A stretch of DNA of 64,000 nt. Source: a virus. Numbering within the stretch: the stretch's first letter is position 1; each line of letters opens with the position of its first letter. The position numbers and the translations under genes are program-made. The notes under the pieces were generated by a model. That model did no database searches. It was not told where the DNA came from and saw only the letters and a program-made list of their open reading frames with translations. Location of the stretch: positions 38,806 through 102,805 of IMG/VR virus record IMGVR_UViG_3300025073_000032; one strand, written 5' to 3'. Shown in pieces: positions 39,501-47,614 of this stretch.

Positions 39501-42181
39501 AATCCAATACAAGGTGAGCCAGTGTGGCCGTCGTAGAAAGTATTATAACAGAAGATCATGTTACTGAAGTATGTAACAGGAGGATACGGACTCCACACTC
39601 TAAGACCAAAGCAGTTGTCATAGTTTGTAGTTGTGCCATAACCATATATCTTGTTTTTGTATACAGTCATCTCAGGTACAGCAAACTCATTCGCAATCAT
39701 GTTTATGAGAGTGTTGTGGTGGAAGTAAAAAGCTCTCGTCCCACCCATAAGTTGACCTTTAACCAATGAGATATATCCGTTGTTGAATGTACAGCTATAC
39801 ATCTCTGTGTTATTTACAAGATTCCATAGCTCAATGTTAAGCTTTTCATCCCTGCCATCCCAGCCATCGACATAAACAGTACAGTTATAAAACTTACAGT
39901 TGTTGAGCCAGCCTGGATTGGAGAGCTTCATAGCATAACCGCCTGTACCACGCTCATCAAAAATACAATCCCGAACGATCATATCTTTCAAGCAGCTCCC
40001 ACGGAAAGCAGCTGTATACTGAGAGGCATAGTCACAAGCTGTGAAATTGCAGTTATAAAGCTGACAGCCTGTTTGCCATGTAGTAGGAGGAGAGGTATCA
40101 CTGACCTCACCACTCCAAGACAAGGCACCTAAAAATTCAAGACAGAAGCCAGTTCCTGAGCCACTGAAGTACTTAAAGTCGCAATCATGTATTATAACGT
40201 TATCACGTTTCCAGAAACTCCCTACAGCAGCACATGATCTGCTGCTGGCACTAGTGCCACCCATAAACGTGATATTAGAAATATTGTGTCCACCACTACC
40301 GTAACTGCGACAATTGAAATAGTAAGACCCTCCAACTCTACAATTTATGAAGGTAGAGGATTTTCCTGCACCTCTTACGTTGACACCGAGAGCAAGATTG
40401 CATTGGGCATAATCAGTATACGTTCCAGCAGCTACATTTATAGTGTAACCAGAGGTGGCTACAGAGCATGCTTTGGACAAAGTAGCAAACGGAGAAGCCA
40501 ATGTACCTGGATTACTGTCGTTACCTGTGGTCGCTACATAATAGTTGAGAGCACTACCTCCTCCGGTAGAAGCTGTGAATGGGAACACAGTGTCATCTCC
40601 ATCAGTAGGAGGAATAGGATTCATCGGTGATATTTCAGGTCCAATAGGTGGCCAATTTAGAGCCGATCCCATCCATGAAGGTTTGGCAGACAAGTACAAA
40701 GAAGCAGGAAGCTCATGTGAGTCAGTTCCATTCCAAATCACAGCGTTCTGTACACAGTTCCAATCACCGTGTCTTAAAAGTGTGTCAAAAACGTTAGCAC
40801 TATTACCAGATGCTCCGTTATCACTGTCATAAACATAACCTGTTCTGTATATACTTCTTCCACCTTCAGGTATGTCCACACCATTATACAGAACAGCATT
40901 CTCAGAACCTTGTCCGATGATGTTACCTATGGTTGAGTAGTAACGTGAGTTGAACTGAAGCTCTATATCAAAAGCCCCACAGTTACCTGTCTGAAATCTC
41001 CTACTGTCAAGATAGATTCTATTTCTAAGAAGGACGTTATGGCTACCACTACCCCACACGTTGTCTCCAGAGAACCTTGCTTCCATGATATTACCTTCAA
41101 ACAGGTTGTATGCACAGTGTCCACCGTGTACACTCACACCGTTTGCAGCCCACCCTGAAGCACCACCAACTAAATGATGTATCCAGTTATAACTGTAAAC
41201 ATTACCCATGACACAGTAAGCCATTGTAAGAGCGGGGGAGACATGATAAATGAGACTATTTTCAAGTAAACAAGAAGCCGCTGGGCCTACCCACACTCCA
41301 TATCCATTAGAGGCTCCAACCTGTTCGTGAAATGAGCAACCTCTAATGGTGGTCCTGAAGTTCCGGCGCATCCGAACCACACATGCATAGGAGTGTTTGC
41401 CCTCTACATTCAGAAGCCAACAATTGGAGGTACCCAAAAAGCCTATTACAGCAGGATCACCTGTTTCATGTTTTACTTTATCGTCTACGTTACTTACGGT
41501 CATGTCTTCTATACCGGCGTAGATCGTAGGACTATTAAGTTTTATAACTTGTGGCACTCTAGCTGTAGAGAAGTTCCAATGTAAAGGAACGTCTAATGTA
41601 ATAGTCGTTCCACTGATAGCAGTAATAGTATTTATCTGACCATTGTATCTATTACCATCTCTAGCGTTCCAAGTAGCTGTACCATTACTACCTGTATTAG
41701 TGACAGGAGGATCACCATTAGCATCCCCGATTTCGTCAAGTAGAAATATATCGCCTACTGACCAACCAGTAGCAGATGCTGTAACTATTTGAGTCGATCC
41801 TTTGGTATAGCCTGATACTACATTGATTCCATTAGCATCCTGCCACATACCATTATCAAATCCCACTATAAAATAAAGATCAGTAGCAGCACTACCGGCT
41901 CGTAAAATAGTTGAGCCTATACCGTTTCCTCTCAGTGTTTTATTACTTGGAACTTTGATCCTGGCGTTGACATAGAAAGTTCCAGCTGCAAGCTTTACAA
42001 CTTGATAAGCTGGACAGTTGGCGAGAGCGTTGGTGATTGCTGCGTAGTCAGAAGCTCCAGTGGTGTCTGTAGAGGGAGATATGGTAGTGTACACAGTAAG
42101 TCGTGTAGGTATTCCATTTTTAACTCCAGCGTTTCCGTTCCACGTAGAGTTTCTATTAATAGGAAGAGTATAGACAGCCAT
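36536..42181 (-). CDS. Giant tail spike with three beta-helix domains and a discoidin-like domain
   Basis: 1881 residues. Residues about 1-530 form a pectate-lyase-type right-handed beta-helix beginning with a T-D-T-T-G-A-S-D-Y-A-A-I start typical of phage spikes. A second beta-helix opens near 544 (Y-Y-V-A-T-T-G-N-D-S-N-P-G-T) and a third near 1055 (Y-Y-V-D-F-V-S-G-S-D-T-N-V-G), both with DUF1565-like openings. Pro-rich linkers separate them. Residues about 1615-1760 resemble an F5/8 type C carbohydrate-binding domain. It probably binds and cuts surface polysaccharide. The catalytic residues cannot be placed. Confidence 0.85.
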   Translation of the reverse strand: MAVYTLPINRNSTWNGNAGVKNGIPTRLTVYTTISPSTDTTGASDYAAITNALANCPAYQVVKLAAGTFYVNARIKVPSNKTLRGNGIGSTILRAGSAATDLYFIVGFDNGMWQDANGINVVSGYTKGSTQIVTASATGWSVGDIFLLDEIGDANGDPPVTNTGSNGTATWNARDGNRYNGQINTITAISGTTITLDVPLHWNFSTARVPQVIKLNSPTIYAGIEDMTVSNVDDKVKHETGDPAVIGFLGTSNCWLLNVEGKHSYACVVRMRRNFRTTIRGCSFHEQVGASNGYGVWVGPAASCLLENSLIYHVSPALTMAYCVMGNVYSYNWIHHLVGGASGWAANGVSVHGGHCAYNLFEGNIMEARFSGDNVWGSGSHNVLLRNRIYLDSRRFQTGNCGAFDIELQFNSRYYSTIGNIIGQGSENAVLYNGVDIPEGGRSIYRTGYVYDSDNGASGNSANVFDTLLRHGDWNCVQNAVIWNGTDSHELPASLYLSAKPSWMGSALNWPPIGPEISPMNPIPPTDGDDTVFPFTASTGGGSALNYYVATTGNDSNPGTLASPFATLSKACSVATSGYTINVAAGTYTDYAQCNLALGVNVRGAGKSSTFINCRVGGSYYFNCRSYGSGGHNISNITFMGGTSASSRSCAAVGSFWKRDNVIIHDCDFKYFSGSGTGFCLEFLGALSWSGEVSDTSPPTTWQTGCQLYNCNFTACDYASQYTAAFRGSCLKDMIVRDCIFDERGTGGYAMKLSNPGWLNNCKFYNCTVYVDGWDGRDEKLNIELWNLVNNTEMYSCTFNNGYISLVKGQLMGGTRAFYFHHNTLINMIANEFAVPEMTVYKNKIYGYGTTTNYDNCFGLRVWSPYPPVTYFSNMIFCYNTFYDGHTGSPCIGFTNNNGSVTIATALIFNNTFNNSGPAFSNSVSSLQNLKFDNNIVTYCTGGCNNSGGLAGVEIQNNCFYNNSSNWNLGSASGQSIANNLLSTNPLYVDTSIKDFKLQVNSPCINVGKDMGRGYPFTGTTYDIGANEYGLVDVPPDEPPPPPEDPEEPGDEATGIAYYVDFVSGSDTNVGKTTDAPFQHCPGDAAATGIAASTTLTPGDSVTFKKGVTYRPDLITMATEGATVCSGTTGTLTSTGVLSDTSGTFVSSAVRTSDYVYIWHSLDSSINTYVESVGLHQISSISSNGQLTLRNYVGIGHAVATISYTICRPITFKSIPSWGTGYATITGDVNGSGTVEAGDKLKLIELNGKNHIKFEDLRFNLCNTDTNVTTAAIANTVGDALYLQLIGNTFENIKSSSVYTGRSMYTICIGNTCTNIGFNALPPGGEGCLYEYNIITGPGCRSGMYGLRYSITRYNYVKDLTTPWNTNVPYGVGPIDAGSLNNGWWGWVHGNIIDNCTYGISLQNNSNKPASNWVVHSNVLIGRLEQTGIGTAAIHLQAPQNIGIYNNTIYGSAGKGWIDGLKLEAAGAYNCSGTDVKNNIFFHMIGVSSPIRQTVNVATGQGTGFVSDYNHFYTDNPSPLTYLGASQTLAAWKALAFDTHGIHSLLDINANPNFISTNLSSLNLGLQTTSPDIAKGTSCATSFTKDVTATARAIWDVGAYMFGAASPDPVGVGQNRLRWSVDDCTAYMWTTSSGVKSLMTAGNEEILDGDQYSGNTVDFTGKGLMIHLPGTVAINTMKLKFNQSSTSIKIEVSTDSTDGLDGTWSTVINNGTYLTPNYTTFSMNDALATWIRLSNTNGGSIYCAHVFGTYTSPKIEVWRADKAAEYTSEYPLAFPNIPDSANFSNYVDFKIYNKDGSAHSYTVTVGAVKYNGDAVITNYFKLSLDNGVTKATSVTARSEANVAIPVPSNGYSQTIRLYADILKQNNPADGYHFFTLVITEV

Positions 42182-42199
42182 TTATAATCGCTCCTTTGT

Positions 42200-43306
42200 T
42201 TATCCAGCTACTATTGCCAGGGTGCCTAGAATGGCTATTTCATGTGTGCCTACTGCGATATCAGCTTGTGGAGATGATATGGTTATATCACGAACTCCAG
42301 CATTGGAATAGAAAGTATCCGCAATAAGCTTCTCGTAGTTCACCGTTTGACCAATATCAAGCTTTGAAAAATAATAACTGACAGCAGACTCTACATAAGG
42401 TTTAACTCCGTAGAAGTCATCAGCAGTAAGAGTCAGAGTCATATCTATCGCAACAGGAGACACGGATGAAACTACTACTTTTACCCCTGCTGCTTTGTAC
42501 CCTTCTATCAGTATACCATCGCTGTTGGTATAGCCGTCTATTATCTGTTGTGCTTTCGTTACAAGACCTCCAGAAGCAGTACCAGTTCCATTATCGATGA
42601 AACAATCTACATACCCCAAGTTTGAAGGGAAATCATAAGCTTTTACTCTGATTACTCGCTCAGTAACATTACCAGCAACGTCTGTCAAAGCAGCAAGAGA
42701 TGCTCCGTACTGTATAGCAGCAATGGTTCCTCTGGACAAAGAATCTATGTACTGAGTGAACCTGTAAAACAAAGATGATTGACTCTCTGTATCTGTGCCG
42801 CCTGAAATAGCTGATGCTGTTTTTGCCCAGCTCACCCCATACATTGGATTAGTAATATTAACTGGAGTATTAGGAGAGAATATATTATAAGATGATCCGT
42901 ATGTAGTAGCAATTACGGTAACATCTATTGAGTATGTGCCTAGAGCTATTGTAGCATCAGCCAGGGTCTTGTAAGTGTTGCCTGAAGCAGCCGCTACGAT
43001 TGTTCCAGCAGGTACAACCGTGTCTGTAGTCGCAGGGTTATCTCTTCCGAATGTAATCAAACCAGAAGCATATGTACCTTGTACCGGGACAAAGTTAAAA
43101 GCCGACAGTATTGATTCTTGAATCGCTTTCTGAATACCTTGCCAGAGCCGGAAGTATATTTCTTCTTCCTCCTGAGCTACAGCCTCCAGCATACATCGCA
43201 TTACAGCTCCTACGTTGAAGTCAGTAAGCTCGTTATCTGAATAATAGATATAGTTCAGTAGACTGGCTTTCAGCAGCTCAAAGTCTTTTACCTCAAAGTT
43301 TGCCAC
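42200..43306 (-). CDS. Baseplate wedge protein (Baseplate_J/Mu gp47-like)
   Basis: 368 residues, GTG start 43304-43306 with AAGGGGATAAATT. The N-terminus has the D-F-N-V-G-A-V-M-R-C-M-L-E-A-V-A pattern and a V-P-A-G-T-I-V turn, then G-G-T-D-T-E-S-Q-S-S-L-F-Y-R-F, all typical of Baseplate_J proteins. It forms the wedge around the hub. Gene order (gp25-like before it) matches contractile tails. Confidence 0.88.
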   Translation of the reverse strand: MANFEVKDFELLKASLLNYIYYSDNELTDFNVGAVMRCMLEAVAQEEEEIYFRLWQGIQKAIQESILSAFNFVPVQGTYASGLITFGRDNPATTDTVVPAGTIVAAASGNTYKTLADATIALGTYSIDVTVIATTYGSSYNIFSPNTPVNITNPMYGVSWAKTASAISGGTDTESQSSLFYRFTQYIDSLSRGTIAAIQYGASLAALTDVAGNVTERVIRVKAYDFPSNLGYVDCFIDNGTGTASGGLVTKAQQIIDGYTNSDGILIEGYKAAGVKVVVSSVSPVAIDMTLTLTADDFYGVKPYVESAVSYYFSKLDIGQTVNYEKLIADTFYSNAGVRDITISSPQADIAVGTHEIAILGTLAIVAG

Positions 43307-43318
43307 AATTTATCCCCT

Positions 43319-43972
43319 TTATAATATTACTTGTTGCCCTGGTATTCTGAGTGCAATAGATGTTGCAAAATTACCTATCAGTTGCAAAGCAGCAACTATT
43401 TCGATTGAATCATGTCCATCGTATTCAGCGGTCAAAGACGAGAGGGATTCTACTCGTAAGTCTTCTAATATAGTTCTTGCCGCTTCAGCTTTTATCATCT
43501 CCAGAGAAGATAGCTCACCTACCTTGCCTATGTAAGTTGGTAGTTTGGTTCCGTAATCAGGGTAGTAGTACAGCCCACCTTTCAATACCTTGAACTTATG
43601 CTGAATGGCTTGTTTTATATTAGCAGCTCCTTTGTAAGTCAGTAAATCATGTCCTTCGTTACTACCTACTATAGCAAGTTGACCATTAACTAGTCCTATA
43701 TCTGTACCCATGAGTATATCAAGATAGTTTATATTACTGATGTTTCTCTCAGTGAAATATATGTTTTCGCTCTCTTCATCAGAGAATGACAGCATGATAC
43801 TATCACCTGGATAGAGTACTTTACCTCCATAGTATTCACCTTGCCTACCGATGTAAGGATACTCTAAGTTGTTATCGATAGCTATCTTAACCCACACATT
43901 AGGATTAGAATAGAATCTCTTAGCAATATCTCTGAGTGAATCATTCTCTTGTATGATGTATTTTCTTATCAT
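43319..43972 (-). CDS. LysM plus gp25-like baseplate protein
   Basis: 217 residues. Residues 1-65 form a LysM-like domain (Y-I-I-Q-E-N-D-S-L-R-D-I-A-K-R-F-Y, V-L-Y-P-G-D-S-I). Residues 85-217 resemble the GPW/gp25 fold, with I-K-Q-A-I-Q-H-K-F, a G-T-K-L-P turn and a C-terminal beta sheet. The fusion recalls T4 gp53 and gp25 joined. Overlaps the neighbour by four bases. Confidence 0.8.
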   Translation of the reverse strand: MIRKYIIQENDSLRDIAKRFYSNPNVWVKIAIDNNLEYPYIGRQGEYYGGKVLYPGDSIMLSFSDEESENIYFTERNISNINYLDILMGTDIGLVNGQLAIVGSNEGHDLLTYKGAANIKQAIQHKFKVLKGGLYYYPDYGTKLPTYIGKVGELSSLEMIKAEAARTILEDLRVESLSSLTAEYDGHDSIEIVAALQLIGNFATSIALRIPGQQVIL

Positions 43973-45099
43973 TTTATTGAGTTAAATCCTATCTTTGTGT
44001 TGTCAGAGATTAGAGTGGTTCCGCACCCGCTGGCTTTAAGGCTTGCGATAAGTTGTTTAATACTATCGATTGACGAAGAAACAAGGTCAATTGGGAGTTT
44101 TATAAGTGTAAGTAGAGCACATTTAAGCTGTTTGTACACATTAACTAGACCGAACAACGGAGAAAGAACAGTCTTGACTGTAGTTTTAATATCATTGATC
44201 GCGTTGTTAATAGTATTAACTGTAGTTTGCGCTATATATACCGCCTTTTGCATGTTCTTGAAGATAGTATTCTGGTACAACATCTGCTCGACTTTATCTT
44301 TTATATCTGCGTAAGTATTACGTATTTTTGTAGGAAAGTCTGTAATAGCAGTATTATTTATTGTAGTACCTAGATAGGAGTTTAGCCCTCCGTAGTTAGC
44401 CCCGGCAGAGGTCATTAGCTCACCCATCTCATCAAGAGCTACTTTATTTCTTTTAATAGAATCTGCTACAGCTACAATCCTAATATCAGGTCTATTTACA
44501 TTGTTGGCTATAGAGTCAGAAACTTTGGTGATAGTAGAGAATGGTTTTACTCCTACGAGGTTTATGTCATAGAAATAATACATAGGTCTATCGCAGGAAC
44601 GTATCTTATCAGGCAGTTTAGTAGGCTCAACAAACCACCAATCCTGAAAAGTGTCAGACCAATTGATTAGAACCATCTGATTAGGCGGCTTCATGTCCTT
44701 CAAAGCCAACACGTTTTGCTTTGCATAAGCTTCAAACAGCTCGAAAAGCAGAGCATAAGCCTGATACCCATCTAAAGCTTGCTGTCCACCCTGACCCCTG
44801 GCCATTCTAAACCCAGTATGACCTCGTATTGTCCAGGTAGGAAGACCCTCACCCCATACTTGCACAAGACCTACAGGATTAGTATCAGCATCAAAACAGA
44901 TCGAAGGTGTAACTTCGCTTCTCATAGGTTGACTTCTGATAAGATCAGTAGGGTTTATCTGAAAAGTGTATGCAGGTTCACTGCTAGTCGTGATACGAGA
45001 ATCCCATCCACTGATAGGAGAACCACCACCATCAGTCACCATTATTGTAATGGTCTGTTTGGCTTGTTGTACTAAACTTTCCCTGCTTAAACCGTTCAT
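43969..45099 (-). CDS. Baseplate/tail-associated protein, 376 residues
   Basis: The first half is beta-rich (Y-T-F-Q-I-N-P-T-D-L, V-Q-V-W-G-E-G-L-P), similar in feel to tube-like baseplate proteins that carry a LysM neighbour; the second half is helical with long hydrophobic stretches. Its place between spike and gp25-like genes marks it as a hub-proximal structural protein. The family is not certain. Confidence 0.6.
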   Translation of the reverse strand: MNGLSRESLVQQAKQTITIMVTDGGGSPISGWDSRITTSSEPAYTFQINPTDLIRSQPMRSEVTPSICFDADTNPVGLVQVWGEGLPTWTIRGHTGFRMARGQGGQQALDGYQAYALLFELFEAYAKQNVLALKDMKPPNQMVLINWSDTFQDWWFVEPTKLPDKIRSCDRPMYYFYDINLVGVKPFSTITKVSDSIANNVNRPDIRIVAVADSIKRNKVALDEMGELMTSAGANYGGLNSYLGTTINNTAITDFPTKIRNTYADIKDKVEQMLYQNTIFKNMQKAVYIAQTTVNTINNAINDIKTTVKTVLSPLFGLVNVYKQLKCALLTLIKLPIDLVSSSIDSIKQLIASLKASGCGTTLISDNTKIGFNSIK

Positions 45100-45134
45100 T
45101 TTTTGTTTACCCTCTTATAAGATAATATCCTAAT

Positions 45135-46043
45135 TTACATAGAAGGAGTAGGGGGAGGTGAGTTATCATGCTGATGAAGATTGTAAGTAGCTCTCATTCC
45201 TGACATACAGAATGTTGGCATAGTTCCATTCATGTCGTACACTTGAGCCACAGCTTTTATGTCAGTATCACATAGTATATTATTAGTTGTATGCAGTGTA
45301 CCGTTGATAGTTACAGCAGTCTGTCCACCTATCCCAGTCAAATAGAAAGTAGGAGCGCTGGCTGACACGTTACCTGCGTTATCAATGCTAAGTGTCATAT
45401 GTGTCCCAGTAGCAGTTTCATGATCCAAACTAATATTACCAAGAGTGTCTAATACAAGTTTTGTAGTCTTGATATCTCCAGTATGATTCTGCTTACGCTT
45501 ATCTATTGCATAAGTAGAAGCACTTGCTCCCCCATTCAGCCATGTGTGGTTGATTGTAAGAGCTATAGGTTCTTCCACCCTATTAGGATAATCTTTTACC
45601 TCTTTTTGATTGTATTTATTAGATACTCTCTGAAATCGTTTTCGAGGATTTAAAGTAGTACTAGCTCCAAGCTTAATAAAAGTACCAGAGGGGTGTGAGA
45701 ATTCCACAGTACCATCTTTAAGTATCTGATGCCATACATCTGACTCATGATGAAACAGACTTCTACCAAACTCAAAAGCCTCTTTACCACATATATTATC
45801 ACAAGGATCATGGAAACTACCTAGCCAGTAATACATGTCACCAAAGTCACCTAGTCGTATTACTATACCAGTCTCACCAACATCAGGCAGATTTCCGCTC
45901 CTACCGTACAATGGATTAGCCCGATCATGTAGAACATGAACTTTGATCTTACCCATTGACTCACGAATAAAGACCACATCTATGCAGTCTTCATCTGGAT
46001 ACTCATCATTACTTATAACTCTGGCAATAAAAGCTGATATCAT
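45135..46043 (-). CDS. Baseplate spike protein (gp5/gpV-like)
   Basis: 302 residues. The N-terminal OB fold (I-K-V-H-V-L-H-D-R, L-P-D-V-G-E-T-G-I-V-I-R-L) is followed by repetitive beta segments with S-L-D-H-E-T-A-T-G turns that would form the spike helix. The end has L-H-Q-H-D-N, an H-x-H iron-binding tip motif as in P2 gpV, then a Pro-rich tail. It is the membrane-piercing tip. Overlaps the hub gene. Confidence 0.85.
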   Translation of the reverse strand: MISAFIARVISNDEYPDEDCIDVVFIRESMGKIKVHVLHDRANPLYGRSGNLPDVGETGIVIRLGDFGDMYYWLGSFHDPCDNICGKEAFEFGRSLFHHESDVWHQILKDGTVEFSHPSGTFIKLGASTTLNPRKRFQRVSNKYNQKEVKDYPNRVEEPIALTINHTWLNGGASASTYAIDKRKQNHTGDIKTTKLVLDTLGNISLDHETATGTHMTLSIDNAGNVSASAPTFYLTGIGGQTAVTINGTLHTTNNILCDTDIKAVAQVYDMNGTMPTFCMSGMRATYNLHQHDNSPPPTPSM

Positions 46044-47614
46044 TGTTGTGATAACCCCTTCAAATAGCCGTCCTTAACAGGAGCAGGTAGTTCTTCTAGT
46101 CTTTTTTGAATATCAACAGTACGAGCAAAGGCTAGTCTACTAGCTAAAGTAGTCTCAAGATTGTCTCTGTCAGCATCAAACATACCTCTTGTAAGAGTAT
46201 ACGTTGTAGTACTCATTCCTTGTGTGTTTATAACGTCTGTTATCCTGTTTATGTAGTATGTTTGGTCTTTTCTACCAGTAACTTCATGTGGAAGTAAATA
46301 CAACTCACCTAGACCAGTTGATATTTCCAGCGGAACCACTAGAGTAGCTTGTTTATATAAATCCATACATGCATTATAACTTGCATTTCTAAGGTTCAGT
46401 TGTATTACATTGAGTAAGGTTTCATCTTTCTCTATTATCGATCCTGTAGTAAGACCAGATCTACAACGAGAGTACGATGTGAGGAGGCTTAAAGCGTTAT
46501 ACCCTATCCTAGTGTAGCCAAGTACATCTACAATAGTGGGTAAATTCCAATTCCACCATCTTGTAGGATCAACTTCCATGTCCAATGTAAAAATAGTCTT
46601 TAATAAAAAAGCACTTTTACACGTTCTAAAAGCTATGGGATTGTATTTAAGCACGTTTGTCTTCAGTGAATCCCACCTGGAGCTATCAAAAGATACACCT
46701 CCACCTGGAAGACTTACAAAATCTATATCTTTCAACCCAGCATTACTGGTTGTAAATACAGGAAACGGATTCTCTCTTGATACCAGTGTAAGATAGAAAT
46801 TCTTGCTTGCTGGTCCTGGTAGTGGCACCATTGGGCCTACAGCATCACCTGACATACCAGCCATTTGATTCTCATCTATTATATCCAAGTACATCTCATG
46901 CAGCCAGCCTGTCTCTCCTTGTATCTCTGCAAGTTTAGCTAAAGCAGACCAGAAATCATACATCATAGCATCTGTAATATAAGAATGTGCCATTGTGTAA
47001 GTGAAAGGTAATATGTCCGAACAGGTATCAAAGATGTAATGCAGATAATTTCCTATAGGAGAACCCAGTAAAGTAATTGGTTTTAGCAGCTCATATAGAC
47101 CATTGTTCACGATCTTACCCATAGACAGGGAAGGTTTATCCTCCAGAGGAGCAAGGCTTTTCCAGATGCGAGTCTTAACCCCTAAACTTGAAGCCATTGG
47201 ATCAGACATATTATCGAAAGCGAGTAGTGGATTAATCAAGAAAGGAAAAGCGTGACACGATAAGGTGACACTACCCTCTCCCTTCGCAGCATCCCAAGTT
47301 TCATCTTCATTTATTTCCATAACGAACCCGAAGAACTTGGTTCTTTCGACCACCTCACTCCTGTCACCTTGACGTACCGTGATAACTACCACGTCCATTA
47401 GTTGTATTAAATTAGCCCAGGTGTTCCCATTAGAATCTCTTTGAGGTTTAAGCACCAAGGAAGCTGTGAAGTTAGGGGTATTTATAGCTCTGTCTATCTT
47501 TACGGAAACAAAGGCAGAGGAGGGATTAAGTGCTCCGAATTCAAACCAATCATGAGCACTGTATGGACTATTACCGTTCAGTCTAAATATATCGACCATT
47601 ACACCTAGTTGCAT
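46040..47614 (-). CDS. Baseplate hub protein (gp27/gpD-like)
   Basis: 524 residues, start MQLGVMVDIFRLNGNSPYSA. The N-terminal beta-barrel region (V-S-V-K-I-D-R-A-I-N, A-S-L-V-L-K-P, F-F-G-F-V-M-E-I) matches the first domain of hub proteins. It lies between the tape measure and the spike, the place of the hub in contractile-tail phages. Confidence comes mostly from order. Confidence 0.75.
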   Translation of the reverse strand: MQLGVMVDIFRLNGNSPYSAHDWFEFGALNPSSAFVSVKIDRAINTPNFTASLVLKPQRDSNGNTWANLIQLMDVVVITVRQGDRSEVVERTKFFGFVMEINEDETWDAAKGEGSVTLSCHAFPFLINPLLAFDNMSDPMASSLGVKTRIWKSLAPLEDKPSLSMGKIVNNGLYELLKPITLLGSPIGNYLHYIFDTCSDILPFTYTMAHSYITDAMMYDFWSALAKLAEIQGETGWLHEMYLDIIDENQMAGMSGDAVGPMVPLPGPASKNFYLTLVSRENPFPVFTTSNAGLKDIDFVSLPGGGVSFDSSRWDSLKTNVLKYNPIAFRTCKSAFLLKTIFTLDMEVDPTRWWNWNLPTIVDVLGYTRIGYNALSLLTSYSRCRSGLTTGSIIEKDETLLNVIQLNLRNASYNACMDLYKQATLVVPLEISTGLGELYLLPHEVTGRKDQTYYINRITDVINTQGMSTTTYTLTRGMFDADRDNLETTLASRLAFARTVDIQKRLEELPAPVKDGYLKGLSQQ

